A DNA stretch of 64,000 nucleotides. Origin: Rhizobiaceae bacterium (GTDB taxonomy: Bacteria; Pseudomonadota; Alphaproteobacteria; Rhizobiales; Rhizobiaceae). Position numbers and translations under genes: made by a program. Positions 26,062 through 36,275 of the stretch are shown piece after piece; the stretch's first letter is position 1; the number at the start of each line of letters is the position of its first letter. The stretch covers positions 1-64,000 of the forward strand of contig JAIXTO010000089.1 in the NCBI GenBank assembly GCA_027483885.1. The letters are read 5' to 3'. Below the pieces are notes generated by a model. That model was not told the origin of the DNA, searched no databases, and saw nothing but the letters and a program-made list of their open reading frames with translations.

Positions 26062-26946
26062 TCAGTCCGCCGCCGCGATAGCTTTTCGCGTGGTCCCGGC
26101 CGGCGCCTTCAGCACAATCGCAACGCCGACAAGGGCGGCTGCCGTGCCGATGAGCGTGCGCATATCGATATGGTCACCGGTAATCGTCAGGCCGAGAAAC
26201 ATGGTCATGATCGGCATGGCCAGCGTGAGCGGCACGATAAGATTGGCCTCATAGCGCTGCAGGATCGAAAAATAGGCGGTGTGCGCCCAGATCGTCACGA
26301 CGAGCACGGAAAAGGCAAGGGCCGCCCAAAACGCCCAGCCGCCGGCCAGTGAAGCCGTCCATTGCTGCTGTTCCAGAAGCGCCGAGGCTGCTGCCAGCGG
26401 CAGTGCAGACACGCAACTCACCCAGGCCTGCAGGCGCAGCGGCCGGATGGGACCGAAACGCTTCAAAAGGATAGAGCCGCAGGCAAGCGCTGCCGCAGAC
26501 CCCGCAACCGCGATCAGACCGACGGAAAACCGGGCTTCGGCGGGGTTCCAGATGACGACGAGAACACCCGACAGCGCCACCAGCATGCCGACCACCCTCA
26601 ACGGCGACATGCGCTCCCCGAGAAACAGCACGGACAGAAGCGTGGTGAGGGGAATCCCGAGTTGCAGCACGATAGCAGCGCTGGAGGGTGTCGAGGCGGT
26701 GAGGCCAAGGAACAGAAGACCGAAATGGGAGGCCCCCATCAGGAAGCCAATCGCGACGATCGGGCCGAATGGGCGTGGCAGGGGCCACAGGAGCGGCGAC
26801 AGAACCAGCGCCACCAGCACGAAACGGATGCCGGCATAATAGAAGGGCGGCACATGCATGCCCGAGAGCACAAGCTTGCCGACGACGACGTTCAGAGCCC
26901 AGATGAAGCAGACGAACATCAGCAGGCAAAGGTCTTTGCTACGCAT
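26062..26946 (-). CDS. DMT-superfamily (EamA) transporter
   Basis: A 294-residue protein with ten hydrophobic segments in two EamA repeats: FVCFIWALNVVVGKLVLSG first, and SAAALACGSILLKRFGP near the start of the second. EamA proteins usually export amino acids or related metabolites. It is only 47 bases after the OppF-like gene and on the same strand, so it may be the last gene of the hemL-like/peptide-ABC operon. Export of an amino-compound product is an inference. Confidence 0.88.
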   Translation of the reverse strand: MRSKDLCLLMFVCFIWALNVVVGKLVLSGMHVPPFYYAGIRFVLVALVLSPLLWPLPRPFGPIVAIGFLMGASHFGLLFLGLTASTPSSAAIVLQLGIPLTTLLSVLFLGERMSPLRVVGMLVALSGVLVVIWNPAEARFSVGLIAVAGSAAALACGSILLKRFGPIRPLRLQAWVSCVSALPLAAASALLEQQQWTASLAGGWAFWAALAFSVLVVTIWAHTAYFSILQRYEANLIVPLTLAMPIMTMFLGLTITGDHIDMRTLIGTAAALVGVAIVLKAPAGTTRKAIAAAD

Positions 26947-26993
26947 GGCGCGAAATCGATTCTGTCAAAAATGGAAGAAACCAGCAGGCGGCT

Positions 26994-27995
26994 TCAGACC
27001 TCGTTCTGCGGGAAATGGCAAGCGGCAAACTGGCCATCGGCCATCTGGCGCAGCGCCGGCTCCAGCCGTTCGCACACCTCCGTTGCCTTCCAGCAACGGG
27101 TGCGGAAGCGACAGCCGCTGGGCGGATTCATCGGGCTTGGGACATCGCCCTTCAGCACGATGCGGCTGCGCGCCTTTTCCGCCTTCGGGTCCGGCAGCGG
27201 CACGGCAGACATCAGCGCCTGCGTGTAGGGATGCTGCGGATTGGCGTAGAGATCCTCGGCACGGGCAATTTCCACGATGCCGCCCAAATACATCACCGCC
27301 ACCCGCTGGGAGATGTGGCGCACCACGGCCAGATCATGGGCGATGAAAAGGTAGGAGATGCCAAGCCGGTTCTGCAGATCCTGCAGAAGGTTGAGGACGC
27401 CCGCCTGTACCGACACGTCGAGCGCCGATACCGGCTCGTCGAGCACGATCACCTTCGGCTCCAGCGCCAGCGCCCGGGCAATGCCCACCCGCTGCCGCTG
27501 TCCGCCTGACAGTTCGTGCGGGAACCGATCGGCCATTTCCGGCGAAAGCTGGACGAGAGACAGAAGTTCATCGACGCGCGTCTGCACCGCGGCAGGCGAT
27601 AGTTTCGCAAGCCGCAGCGATTCCTCGATGATACGGCGCACTCGCATGCGCGGATGGAGCGACGCGAGCGGGTCCTGGAAGACGATCTGCAGGTCCTTGC
27701 GCATCATGCGCAGTTCTGACGCCGAGGCCGAGGCGATATCGCGCCCGGACACCCGGACCTCGCCGGCGGTTGGGGTCAAGAGGCGCATGATGCAGCGGCC
27801 GAGGGTGGATTTTCCACAGCCGGATTCCCCCACCAGCCCCAAGGTTTCCCCAGCCCCCAGCTTGAAGGAGACGCCAGTGACGGCGCGCACATGGCCGGTC
27901 GGCTTGTTGAAGATGAGGCCCCGCCCGACCGGGAAATCCTTGACCAGTCCATGCACTTCCAGAACAGGCGCGGCAGCGGTTTGAACATCGGTCAT
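26994..27995 (-). CDS. Peptide/opine-type ABC transporter ATPase (DppF/OppF-like)
   Basis: A 333-residue ATPase with Walker [10 protein letters not shown], signature [15 protein letters not shown], Walker [17 protein letters not shown] and the C-terminal oligopeptide-type extension containing the Cys-rich [15 protein letters not shown]. Its start overlaps the end of the DppD-like gene by 4 bases. The pair energises the peptide-type importer encoded upstream. Substrates in this class include di- and oligopeptides, opines and amines. Confidence 0.92.
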   Translation of the reverse strand: MTDVQTAAAPVLEVHGLVKDFPVGRGLIFNKPTGHVRAVTGVSFKLGAGETLGLVGESGCGKSTLGRCIMRLLTPTAGEVRVSGRDIASASASELRMMRKDLQIVFQDPLASLHPRMRVRRIIEESLRLAKLSPAAVQTRVDELLSLVQLSPEMADRFPHELSGGQRQRVGIARALALEPKVIVLDEPVSALDVSVQAGVLNLLQDLQNRLGISYLFIAHDLAVVRHISQRVAVMYLGGIVEIARAEDLYANPQHPYTQALMSAVPLPDPKAEKARSRIVLKGDVPSPMNPPSGCRFRTRCWKATEVCERLEPALRQMADGQFAACHFPQNEV

Positions 27996-29014
27996 GCGCT
28001 GATCCTTTGAAGTTCTTCGGAACGGTGGCAGGCGGTTTCCACGCCGTTCAGGGACAGAAGCGCAGGAACGATGGTGGAACAGCGCTCCACGGATACGCTA
28101 CAGCGCGGGCGAAAGGCGCAGCCCGCCGGTCGGTTGCGCAGCGATGGCGGCGTGCCCTCGATGGCGACCAGCGGCCCCGCCTCCCCGTCGATCTTCGGCA
28201 GAGCCGCCAACAGACCCCGCGTATAGGGATGCCTCGGATTGTAGAAGACCTCGTCGACACTGCCCTGTTCAACGATGCGACCGCTATACATGACGGCAAT
28301 GCGGTCTGCGGCACCGGCCACGACGCCCAGATCGTGGGTGATGAGGATGAGGCCGATATTGCGCTCCTCGCGCAACCGGTTGAGCAGATCCATGATCTGC
28401 GCCTGCACCGTCACGTCGAGCGCCGTGGTCGGCTCGTCAGCGATCAAAAGGTCAGGCCGATTGGCAATTGCCATGGCAATCATGGCGCGCTGGCGCATGC
28501 CGCCGGAAAATTCGTGCGGATACTGGGTGGCGCGCCGGTCCGGCTGGGGAATGGAAACCTCCGCCAGCAGTTCCACTGCCCGTTCCCAGGCCGCCTTCTT
28601 CGACAGGTCCTTCTCATGCAGGCGCAGCGCCTCGACGATCTGCGCGCCGACAGTCAGGACCGGATTGAAGGCCGTGAGCGGATCCTGGAAGATCATGCCG
28701 ATGCGCGCACCGCGCAACTGGCGCATGGTGGAGGATGTCGCGCCCACAAGCTCCTGCCCGCGAAACCTGGCACTGCCGGTAATCTGCGCTGAGGCCGGCA
28801 GAAGCTGCATCAGCGCCATCATCGTCACGCTCTTGCCCGAGCCGGATTCCCCGACGATGCCGAGCACCTCGCCCGCCCCGACGGAAAGGTCGATGCCGCA
28901 AATGGCGTCCGCCGCACCATCCGGTGAATTGAAAGTGACCTTGAGGTCGCGGACTTCCAGCAAGGGCGCAGTCTGCGTGGCGATGCTCGAGGCCACCGTT
29001 TCGGTTCTTGTCAT
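27992..29014 (-). CDS. Peptide/opine-type ABC transporter ATPase (DppD/OppD-like)
   Basis: The preferred start is ATG 29014 ([10 protein letters not shown]), preceded by GAGG; ATG 29029 overlaps the permease stop as ATGA and is also possible. The product is about 340 residues with GESGSGKSV (Walker A), [32 protein letters not shown], and the C-terminal [15 protein letters not shown] cysteines typical of Opp/Dpp ATPases. It works with the DppF-like partner. Confidence 0.92.
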   Translation of the reverse strand: MTRTETVASSIATQTAPLLEVRDLKVTFNSPDGAADAICGIDLSVGAGEVLGIVGESGSGKSVTMMALMQLLPASAQITGSARFRGQELVGATSSTMRQLRGARIGMIFQDPLTAFNPVLTVGAQIVEALRLHEKDLSKKAAWERAVELLAEVSIPQPDRRATQYPHEFSGGMRQRAMIAMAIANRPDLLIADEPTTALDVTVQAQIMDLLNRLREERNIGLILITHDLGVVAGAADRIAVMYSGRIVEQGSVDEVFYNPRHPYTRGLLAALPKIDGEAGPLVAIEGTPPSLRNRPAGCAFRPRCSVSVERCSTIVPALLSLNGVETACHRSEELQRISA

Positions 29015-29025
29015 GGTCTCGTGCC

Positions 29026-29907
29026 TCATTTCGAACGGGGGTCCAGCATGTCGCGCAGGCCGTCTCCAAGGAAGCTGAAGCCGAGAACCAGCGTCAGGAT
29101 GGCCATGCCGGGGCCAAAGGCGACCCACCAGCTATAAAAGCGCGCAGCGCCTTCGGAGATCATCGATCCCCATTCCGGCGTCGGCGGCGAGGCACCAAGA
29201 CCGATAAAGCTGAGCGAGGCGGCAAGCAGGACCACCTGGCCGAAATCCATGGTGGCGTTGATGAGGATCGGCGTCCAACAGAGCGGCAGGATATGGATGC
29301 CCAGCACGCGAATATGGCCAGCACCGCCGGCAATCGCTGCCTCCACATGCTCGCGCTCCTTCACCTCCAGCACCTGAGCGCGCATCAGGCGCGCATAGAT
29401 CGGCCACCAGACGATGATCATGGCGATGGCGGCATTGACAAGGCCGGGCCCGAGCGTTGCGGAGATCGTCATGGCCAGGAGAATGGGCGGGAATGCGAGC
29501 GTCACATCCACCAGCCGCATGATGATACCGTCCACCACACCACCGACATAGCCGGCAATGGCGCCGAGGGTAGCGCCGATGAAGACGCCGACGGCCACGA
29601 CGCCGATCGCGATCGGCACCGAATAGACGGCGCCATAGAGCGTGCGGGACAGAACGTCGCGACCCAGCGCATCGGTGCCCAGCCAGTGGGAGAGGCTCGG
29701 CGCCTGCAGGCGTTTGCCGGCGATCTGGATCGGATCGGGCAGGCCCCAGAAACTCACGGTCAGCGCTGTGATGATCCAGAACAACACGACGAAACCGCCG
29801 ATCAGCACCGGCAGGGGCACCTGGCGCAGCCGGCGCCCGAAGGAGGGCCCAGACCTCGCGACATTGGCAGGCAGCGACACGGCGGGAGAGGAAACGCTTG
29901 CGGTCAT
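29026..29907 (-). CDS. Peptide/opine-type ABC transporter permease (DppC-like)
   Basis: ATG 29907 (MTASVSSPAV) is chosen over 29952, which would overlap the DppB-like gene. The 293-residue product has the N-terminal OppC_N segment followed by six helices. The family region LGTDALGRDVLSRTLYGAVYSVPIAIG and the EAA-like EREHVEAAIAGGAGHIRVLGIHILP identify it. Confidence 0.92.
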   Translation of the reverse strand: MTASVSSPAVSLPANVARSGPSFGRRLRQVPLPVLIGGFVVLFWIITALTVSFWGLPDPIQIAGKRLQAPSLSHWLGTDALGRDVLSRTLYGAVYSVPIAIGVVAVGVFIGATLGAIAGYVGGVVDGIIMRLVDVTLAFPPILLAMTISATLGPGLVNAAIAMIIVWWPIYARLMRAQVLEVKEREHVEAAIAGGAGHIRVLGIHILPLCWTPILINATMDFGQVVLLAASLSFIGLGASPPTPEWGSMISEGAARFYSWWVAFGPGMAILTLVLGFSFLGDGLRDMLDPRSK

Positions 29908-29917
29908 CGGTCTGGCC

Positions 29918-30931
29918 CTATTGCAGTTTGACGCGGGGATTGGCGAACGCATAGGCGATGTCGGTCAGGAGGTTTGCCACAAGAAAGGCGAGCGAGCCGA
30001 CGAGCGTCACCCCGATGATGCCCGGCAGATCAAGCGAGCGGGCCGAACTGACCGCATAGGAGCCGACACCCGGCCAGGAGAAGACCGCCTCCGTCAGCAC
30101 CGCACCGGTGATCAGATAAGCAAAGGAGAAGCCGATAATCGTCAATGTCGGGATGAGCGCGTTTCGCAGGGCATGGTTCAGCATCACCCGCCCTTCACCA
30201 GCGCCCTTGGCACGGGCAGTGCGCACATAATCCTGCCCCATAACCTCCAGCAGGCTGGAGCGTACCAGGCGCGTGATGACACCGATAACGGACCAGGCAA
30301 GCACAATGGAGGGCAAAAGCAGATGGTGCAGGCTTTCAAAGAACAGTGGAATATTGCCGTTGAGGAGGGAATCCACGGTGTAGAAGCCGGTGATCGAGGG
30401 CGGCGCAACACTTCGTGCATCCAGCCGTCCCGGCCCCGGCACCCAGCCGAGTTGCACGGAAAACAGGAAGAGCAGCAGAAGCCCCGACCAGAACACCGGT
30501 AAAGAAGAACCGAGCAGCGCAAACACGCGGGAGATATAATCCACCGATCGGTCCCGGTAGCGGGCCGACAGGACGCCAAGCGTGATGCCGACGACGGTTG
30601 CAATCAGCATGGCAGCCATGACCAGTTCGAGCGTCGCGGGCAGGCGCTCGCCAAGATCGGCGCTCACGGCACGGCGGGTGGTGAAAGACACACCGAGATC
30701 GCCCTGAACCAGGTTGCCGATATAGAGCCCGTAGCGTTCGATCAGGCTCTTATCGAGCCCCCACTTCTCCTTGGCCGCCGCAACAATTTCCGGATTGTTC
30801 ATCTGCCGCTCGGGCACGATGGCCGAAAGCGGATCACCCTTGGTCATCTGCGACAGGAAGAAGGCGACCGTTGCCACCCCCAGAAGCAGAAGGGGGGTGG
30901 CGATGAGGCGGCGAAGGACGAAGCGCAGCAT
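29918..30931 (-). CDS. Peptide/opine-type ABC transporter permease (DppB-like)
   Basis: ATG 30931 (MLRFVLRRLIATPLLLLGVATVAFFLS) places the first helix at the N-terminus and starts one base after the binding-protein stop. The ORF track start at 31015 reads into that gene. The 337-residue product shows GLDKSLIERYGLYIGNLVQGDLG, the EAA-like DYVRTARAKGAGEGRVMLNHALRN, and the VLTEAVFSWPGVG motif of DppB/OppB permeases. Confidence 0.92.
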   Translation of the reverse strand: MLRFVLRRLIATPLLLLGVATVAFFLSQMTKGDPLSAIVPERQMNNPEIVAAAKEKWGLDKSLIERYGLYIGNLVQGDLGVSFTTRRAVSADLGERLPATLELVMAAMLIATVVGITLGVLSARYRDRSVDYISRVFALLGSSLPVFWSGLLLLFLFSVQLGWVPGPGRLDARSVAPPSITGFYTVDSLLNGNIPLFFESLHHLLLPSIVLAWSVIGVITRLVRSSLLEVMGQDYVRTARAKGAGEGRVMLNHALRNALIPTLTIIGFSFAYLITGAVLTEAVFSWPGVGSYAVSSARSLDLPGIIGVTLVGSLAFLVANLLTDIAYAFANPRVKLQ

Positions 30932-30932
30932 G

Positions 30933-32543
30933 TCACTTCTTCCGGCTGATTTCGGAGAGCGGCAGGTTGCAGCAGGCGCTGTAGCGAACGCCCTCGATAT
31001 CGCTGCGATAGGCAAGAACCATGTTCGGGCTGACCAGGGGGATGATGATATTGTCGTTGATCATCTCCAGCGCCAGTGCATGGAAATTCTTCTCCTGCTC
31101 GGCACCACCGGATGCCAGTGCCTTCTTCAGAAGCTCGGCTTCCTTCGCATTGATGACAGACGGTTCGCGGGCAGCACCGGCGCGCTTGGCCCAGGCCGTG
31201 CCCGGCATCATGGCGAAGTAATCGGCATATTGGCCAGAACCATAATAGTCAGGCGCGTAGTAGACGGCGGTCATGGGAATGCCGGCACCATTGATCTGAT
31301 CGCGCCAGACGGGATAGGTCGCCGGTGTCAAGGTGACCTTGATGCCGACATCGGTCAGATCCTGCTGCACCTTCTGCATCATGAGATTGATATCGACGCC
31401 GTAGACGTTGTCATTGGGATAGACGGCCTCGATTTCGAAACCATCGGCAAGACCGGCTTTTGCGAGCAGAACCTTGGCTTCCGCCAGGTTGCGGCCACGC
31501 TCAGGCAGGCCTTCGGTACCGGGAAAGCCATTGGGGATCGGCGATGGCTGCGACTTTCCCGCGCCGCCAACGGTAAAGTCGATCACGCCTTCATAATCGA
31601 TGGCAAGCGAGATGGCGCGGCGCACATCCGGGGTAAGCGGCACCTTGTTGGATTTGGCGCCGGCGCCCAGTGCAATATAGAGGAAGTTGTAGGAGGGAAT
31701 GATGTCAGTCTTGACGTCATTGCCATGGAGGGATTTGGCCGTGTCCATATCGACCTGCATGGCCACATCTGCACCACCCGATTGCAGAAGCTGCGCCTGC
31801 GCCACGGCATCCTGCGTCTGGCGGAACACGGTTTCTGCGAAATAGGGCTTCTTGCCCCAATAGGCATCATTGCGGGCCAGGCGCAGTTCATCGTCAGGAC
31901 GGTAGGAAACAAGCGTGAACGGCCCGCCACCGGCGGAATGTTCCAGGAACCATGTTTCAGCCTTGTCGGCCTTGTCGGCATCGGCACCGGCCGTTGCACC
32001 GGCTGCGGCTGCGACATCGCTGTTGATGATGCCGGTGAAGCCGGCCGACAGCTTGTTGATGAATTCGGAATTGGACGCGGCAAGCGTGATCACCACGGTC
32101 GCCGCATCCGGCGTCTCCACGCTGGTAACGCCATCCATGAAGAAGGAGGGACTGCCCTTGATGTTCTTCAGGCGCTCGAAGGTCCACTTGATATCCTTGG
32201 CCTCAACCTTGGAACCATCAGCGAAGGTGGCTGCCGGATCGAGCTTGAAGGTGAAGACCGTCTGGTCGGCATTGATCTGCCAGGAGGCGGCAAGCTTGGG
32301 CACGATGGTCTTGTTGTCAGGGGCAAGGCCGACCAACGTGTCATAAAGCGCGGTCAGCACGATCTGGCAGGTGTCGCAGAAGGCCCTGGCCGGATCGAGC
32401 GCGTTGATATCCATGGAACGGGCAATCACCAGCGTTTCGCCGCCCTCGGCACGAGCGATGGGTGCCGCAGACGCCAGAAGCGCCACCGCAAGCGTTGCAG
32501 ATTTCAGAAGCGACCCGGAACGGGCCAGGAATGCGTATGCCAT
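30933..32543 (-). CDS. Peptide/opine-type ABC transporter, substrate-binding protein (family 5)
   Basis: A 536-residue periplasmic protein with an N-terminal signal ending APIARA. It has SBP family 5 features: LDPARAFCDTCQIVLTALYDTLVGLAPD, KLAASWQINADQTVFTFKLDPAATFADGSKVEAKDIKWTFERL, and VRRAISLAIDYEGVI. An unusual FCDTCQ cysteine pair occurs near residue 55, and two cysteines (ACCNLP) lie near the C-terminus. The gene is 42 bases downstream of the HemL-like aminotransferase gene, so the imported compound may be that enzyme's substrate. Confidence 0.92.
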   Translation of the reverse strand: MAYAFLARSGSLLKSATLAVALLASAAPIARAEGGETLVIARSMDINALDPARAFCDTCQIVLTALYDTLVGLAPDNKTIVPKLAASWQINADQTVFTFKLDPAATFADGSKVEAKDIKWTFERLKNIKGSPSFFMDGVTSVETPDAATVVITLAASNSEFINKLSAGFTGIINSDVAAAAGATAGADADKADKAETWFLEHSAGGGPFTLVSYRPDDELRLARNDAYWGKKPYFAETVFRQTQDAVAQAQLLQSGGADVAMQVDMDTAKSLHGNDVKTDIIPSYNFLYIALGAGAKSNKVPLTPDVRRAISLAIDYEGVIDFTVGGAGKSQPSPIPNGFPGTEGLPERGRNLAEAKVLLAKAGLADGFEIEAVYPNDNVYGVDINLMMQKVQQDLTDVGIKVTLTPATYPVWRDQINGAGIPMTAVYYAPDYYGSGQYADYFAMMPGTAWAKRAGAAREPSVINAKEAELLKKALASGGAEQEKNFHALALEMINDNIIIPLVSPNMVLAYRSDIEGVRYSACCNLPLSEISRKK

Positions 32544-32585
32544 GATGTTCCCCTTTTTTTGGCAGTTCGGTTTGGGCAGGCAGGA

Positions 32586-33878
32586 TCAGGCAGCCGCCCT
32601 CGCCTTCAGGCGGGCGGCGACATATTCGTTGGACTGCGGGCCAAGCGTTGCGTAGGCGCGCCGCAGTTCCACAAAAGCGTCCTCCGTCACCGTCAGCGTC
32701 TTTTCGATATCGGCTGGCGTCAGCGCACTGGTCACGAACATGTTGTGATAGGGATGCAGATAGACGCCGCGGCGCACGGCAGCCGCCGTCCAGCAATAAC
32801 CAACGCGCATGTCCGGATCCTCCTCGAACAGCATCTGCGGCATCTGCGACGGGCCTGTCTGGCGCAGTGCAAAGCCGTGACGCAGCGCCTGTTCGGCAAT
32901 GCCGGCGCGCAATCGATCGGCAATCGCGACCATACGCTCCAGATAGTCGCTTTCGCGCACCAGCCGGAGCGTTTCGACGGCCGCCGCCATCGGCACGGCC
33001 GAGAACCAGAAAGAACCGGTGACGAAGATGGAGCGCGCCGCCTCGCGCATCCGGTCAGAGCCGAGCAGGGCGGAAATCGGATAGCCGTTGGCAAGCACCT
33101 TGCCCCAGGCGCTGAGATCCGGCTCAACACCCAGCAGGCTCCAGCTGCAATCACGCGCCAACCGGAAACCGGCACGCACATCATCGACGATCAGCACGGC
33201 ATCGAGATCGTCGCAGATCTTGCGCACACCCTTGGCATAGTCCACCGAAGGCAGGAACTGGTCCTCGAACACCTCGTGGCGGAACGGGGTCGCGAAAATG
33301 CCGGCCACATCGCCGTCGCAGGCCTTCACCGCATCCATCAGGCTATCGAGGTCATTGTAGTCGAAATAGACGATATGCGCGCGGTCCTCCGGCAGGATGC
33401 CGCCCTTGCCGGGCGTCGTCCACACCGAAGCACCATGATAGGCGCCCTTGGCGGCAAGGATCTTGCGGCGGCCGCGATAGGCACGCGCCATGACCATGGC
33501 CATCGAGGTCGCATCGCTGCCGTTCTTGCAGAACATGGCCCAGTCCGCATGGGAGACCATGCCGACAAAATCCTCCGCCAGCCGCACCATGACTTCTGAC
33601 GGGCCGGTCAGGGTGTCGCCGAGCGCCTGCTGCGCACGCGCCGCCGCATCGATGGACGAATGATTATAACCCAACAGGTTCGGGCCATAGGCACACATGT
33701 AGTCGACATATTCATTACCATCGACATCCCACAGGCGGGCGCCTTCGGCTCGCGCAAAGAACTGCGGGTAATCCGCCGGCAGAAGCGCCGTCGATTCATG
33801 CCCATACATGCCGCCGGGAATGACGCGGCGCGCACGCTCCACCAGCTCGCTGTTTTTCGAGTTCGTCCTGACCTGCAT
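32586..33878 (-). CDS. Class III aminotransferase, HemL-like (paralogue 1)
   Basis: A 430-residue PLP enzyme of aminotransferase class III, related to glutamate-1-semialdehyde aminomutase. It has VIPGGMYGHEST near the N-terminus, FCKNGSDATSMAMVMAR (cofactor phosphate contact), GAYHGASVWT, the PLP-contacting Asp in LIVDDVRAGFRLARD, and the Schiff-base Lys in SAWGKVLANGYPISALLG. HemL usually reads FDEVMTGFR at that place, so this is a different subfamily and unlikely to make heme. The SD is GAGGGTGAT. It is the first gene of the peptide-ABC operon. A close paralogue sits at 50144-51421. Confidence 0.88.
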   Translation of the reverse strand: MQVRTNSKNSELVERARRVIPGGMYGHESTALLPADYPQFFARAEGARLWDVDGNEYVDYMCAYGPNLLGYNHSSIDAAARAQQALGDTLTGPSEVMVRLAEDFVGMVSHADWAMFCKNGSDATSMAMVMARAYRGRRKILAAKGAYHGASVWTTPGKGGILPEDRAHIVYFDYNDLDSLMDAVKACDGDVAGIFATPFRHEVFEDQFLPSVDYAKGVRKICDDLDAVLIVDDVRAGFRLARDCSWSLLGVEPDLSAWGKVLANGYPISALLGSDRMREAARSIFVTGSFWFSAVPMAAAVETLRLVRESDYLERMVAIADRLRAGIAEQALRHGFALRQTGPSQMPQMLFEEDPDMRVGYCWTAAAVRRGVYLHPYHNMFVTSALTPADIEKTLTVTEDAFVELRRAYATLGPQSNEYVAARLKARAAA

Positions 33879-34275
33879 ATCACCCTCAATGCAACACCCG
33901 ACCGCCGTCAGGCCTCAACAACTGCAAGGACGATAACCATAAATAATTCGGTTATCAAGCAGGACATGTTTATATTTTTTGCAAAGCCTATATCTGCATA
34001 TTTTTTGCCCAAAGGATGAATTATCGGCCTATTTTCCGCTCAAAAAGCATTTTCGATCAGCAGAATATCGAAAATATCAAACCAAGGGAGAAAGGGACCC
34101 AGCCAAATTAGCTATAATTTATTCGATTATTTTTCGCTTCCGCACAGGTCGGAACTGCCGCAAACCCGCGCGACGATGGGTGCGCGAAGCCGGCAATGGC
34201 AACGAGACATGGGCTTGGCAGGGGACTGACCGAAGATCGGGTCGCGAAACGCATTCGTTTCGACGCTTGGTATTC
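33879..34275. other. AT-rich intergenic region upstream of HemL-like gene 1
   Basis: This 397-base gap is clearly richer in A and T than its surroundings and holds no convincing ORF. It must contain the promoter of the hemL-like/peptide-ABC operon and the 3' end of the TetR message. One 8-bp inverted repeat is listed separately. Confidence 0.6.
34050..34074. promoter_or_regulatory. Inverted repeat, TetR operator candidate
   Basis: TTTTCGAT and ATCGAAAA form a perfect 8-base dyad with a 9-base spacer, about 170 bases upstream of HemL-like gene 1. It is a plausible binding site for the adjacent TetR protein. Confidence 0.45.
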
Positions 34276-34920
34276 CTAGCGCGCGCGCGGCATATGCTCT
34301 GGCAGATAACAGCGCAGATACATCAACGAGGCACGCACCGCTTCCTGCACATACTCGTCGGTGATCATTCGATGATTGCTGTAGGACAGCGCCCATATGC
34401 CATCGATCAGGGCAAGTGCGATAGCCAGCCGCTTTTCAAGATCCGGCATGGGCGCCATAAGGTAATGGTGGCGCAGATAAGCGGCGCGCTGGCGGGCCAG
34501 CTCCGCATTGCCGGCCACATCGGCATTGCGCACCTCGGCACTGACGCCGGCGCCCATGAACAGGCGCAGCGCCGCCGGATTGGCATTGAGAAACTGCGCG
34601 CTGCGGCTAAGACGAAACTCGAACAGTGCCTGCCAGCGCTCCGGCGGCTCGTTGTTCTCCACCATCAGCATCTCGCCGATCTGGCGGTGGTAACGCTGGG
34701 CAAGCGCAACGAAGACCGCGTTGCGGTTCGGAAAGAAGTGGTAGACCGACGCAATCGGCACCCCGGCCCGTTCGGCAATATGGGCAAGGCTGATGTCGGC
34801 ATCCGGATTTTCCGCAATCAGCGCAGCCGTTGCGTCCAACAGGAATTCGAAGCGCTCGATGCCGCGCTTGCGCATGGGGGCACGATGAAGGGTGGGCGCT
34901 GCGGCAGTCTTTTCGGTCAT
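34276..34920 (-). CDS. TetR-family regulator 1
   Basis: From ATG 34920 (MTEKTAAAP) the product is 214 residues. The HTH reads ISLAHIAERAGVPIASVYHFFPNRNAVFVALAQRYH. The C-terminal ligand domain is helical. It lies just downstream of the fold-IV transaminase gene and upstream of the HemL-like operon, on the same strand as both. It resembles TetR 36276-37007 closely in the recognition helix (ASVYHFFP, ALAQRY), so the two may share an ancestor and related operators. Confidence 0.88.
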   Translation of the reverse strand: MTEKTAAAPTLHRAPMRKRGIERFEFLLDATAALIAENPDADISLAHIAERAGVPIASVYHFFPNRNAVFVALAQRYHRQIGEMLMVENNEPPERWQALFEFRLSRSAQFLNANPAALRLFMGAGVSAEVRNADVAGNAELARQRAAYLRHHYLMAPMPDLEKRLAIALALIDGIWALSYSNHRMITDEYVQEAVRASLMYLRCYLPEHMPRAR

Positions 34921-35012
34921 GACACCGAAATATCGTTTTTCGGGCGGACACGCAAAGGCAATTGCCGCCTCTGCGCACCCATCCTCCATCGAAAGCACTC
35001 GGATTGAGCCGG

Positions 35013-35978
35013 TCAGGCCGCCGTGTAGTCGATCGCAAAGCTCAGGCGATCATCATAATGCAGGTCCCAATAGGCCTGCCAGATCTGCCGGGTAACCGGC
35101 CCCACCTGCCCGCCGCCCACCGGCACGCCATCCAGCTCGGTAATCGGCATGATGCCGCCGGCCGTTGTCGACATGAAGATCTCGTCACACTGGTAGGCGA
35201 GATCGACAGGCACATGGTCGATATTGACTGTCCAGCCTTTGGCCTCGGCCATCTCCACCACCGTCCGGCGCGTCACGCCCTCCAGCACGCCGCGCGCAGG
35301 CGTGTGCAGCACGCCGTCCTTGACGAGGAAGATGTTGAAGCCCGATCCCTCCGTCAGGTTGCCATCGCCATCCGGCAGGAAGGGATACATGGCGCCGCGG
35401 TCACGCGCCTCGAAAATCCCGCGCACGAAATCCCCCCATTGCAGGTTCTTGACCGTCGGATCGATGGCGCCGGGAGGAATGCGCCGCACGGTGCGGGTCA
35501 TGACGGCACTGCCGCCCCGCGCCTGCACATCCGGCGACATGACCCAGACATAGGGCATGATCAGCAGATAGATGTGGTTTTCGATATCTTCCGGCCGGTG
35601 GGCTCTGACGAATTTGAAGCCGCGCGTCACGGTGATCTGCACATAGGCGTCACGAATGCCGCTTTTTGCGGCCATCTCCATCAGCGTCCGACGCAGCGTG
35701 TCACGGTCCATGGGGCTTGTCAGCCGCAGCTTTGCGCAACTGCGCTCCAGCCGGTCGAGGTGATCGTCGAGACGGAAGAACCGCCCGTCCCAGATGGCCG
35801 GCACGTCATAAGTGAGATCCGAATGCATGAAGCCTTGGTCCAGCAGCGGAATACGGGCCTTGGCCAGCGGCACCAGTTCGCCCTCCACCCAGGCGATACC
35901 ATCCGCATAGGGGTTTTCGCTTTCGGCCAGCGCATCCACGCGCTTCCGATAGGCCTCGATCACGGCTTCCATCGACAT
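35013..35978 (-). CDS. Fold-type IV PLP transaminase, (R)-selective amine transaminase-like
   Basis: The best start is ATG 35978, preceded by AGAGGGG, giving 321 residues; the ORF track start at 36083 is too early. The fold-IV class includes BCAT, D-amino acid and (R)-amine transaminases. The stretch [20 protein letters not shown], then [18 protein letters not shown] and [19 protein letters not shown] (PLP Lys about residue 177), closely resembles my memory of the Aspergillus terreus (R)-amine transaminase. [15 protein letters not shown] and [16 protein letters not shown] also fit that group. Alternatives are BCAT-like activities. It is divergent from TetR 2 and upstream of TetR 1. Confidence 0.85.
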   Translation of the reverse strand: MSMEAVIEAYRKRVDALAESENPYADGIAWVEGELVPLAKARIPLLDQGFMHSDLTYDVPAIWDGRFFRLDDHLDRLERSCAKLRLTSPMDRDTLRRTLMEMAAKSGIRDAYVQITVTRGFKFVRAHRPEDIENHIYLLIMPYVWVMSPDVQARGGSAVMTRTVRRIPPGAIDPTVKNLQWGDFVRGIFEARDRGAMYPFLPDGDGNLTEGSGFNIFLVKDGVLHTPARGVLEGVTRRTVVEMAEAKGWTVNIDHVPVDLAYQCDEIFMSTTAGGIMPITELDGVPVGGGQVGPVTRQIWQAYWDLHYDDRLSFAIDYTAA

Positions 35979-36084
35979 GTCATGTCCCCTCTTTGTGTGT
36001 GCGCCGGCCATCGCCGTGGCGGCGATAGACGGCTTTTCCCGGTTATTTCGGAATAAGCTAGGAGCACTTCTTTCCTGCGTCAAC

Positions 36085-36112
36085 GATTTAATCGATATTT
36101 ATCGCTTAAATC
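36085..36112. promoter_or_regulatory. Inverted repeat, TetR operator candidate
   Basis: GATTTAA and TTAAATC flank a 14-base centre containing CGAT-ATTT-ATCG, itself a dyad. It lies between the divergent transaminase and TetR 2 genes, about 107 bases upstream of the transaminase start. Confidence 0.45.
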
Positions 36113-36275
36113 CATTCAGGGAGAAGGTGCCGCTGCCGGTCTCAGCCGATCCTCGCTTTAGAGGATGCGTTTGGGTAAGGCCGGCCATAGCCAGCGTTTG
36201 CCTTGGCGGCAAAAATCCCGCATCTAGGCGGACGGGAGCCCGCGCGGCAGCATGGCTTTGCAGGAGACTGGCATC

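Noticed and set aside
30771-33599. A 942-residue plus-strand ORF opposite the peptide-binding and HemL-like genes
   Set aside because: It is antisense to two well-supported genes, is rich in Arg, Gly and His without domain motifs, and is the usual high-GC shadow frame.
32586-33878. Calling the aminotransferase hemL (glutamate-1-semialdehyde aminomutase)
   Set aside because: The VDDVRAGFR region and the transporter and regulator context differ from HemL, and two copies occur in the window.
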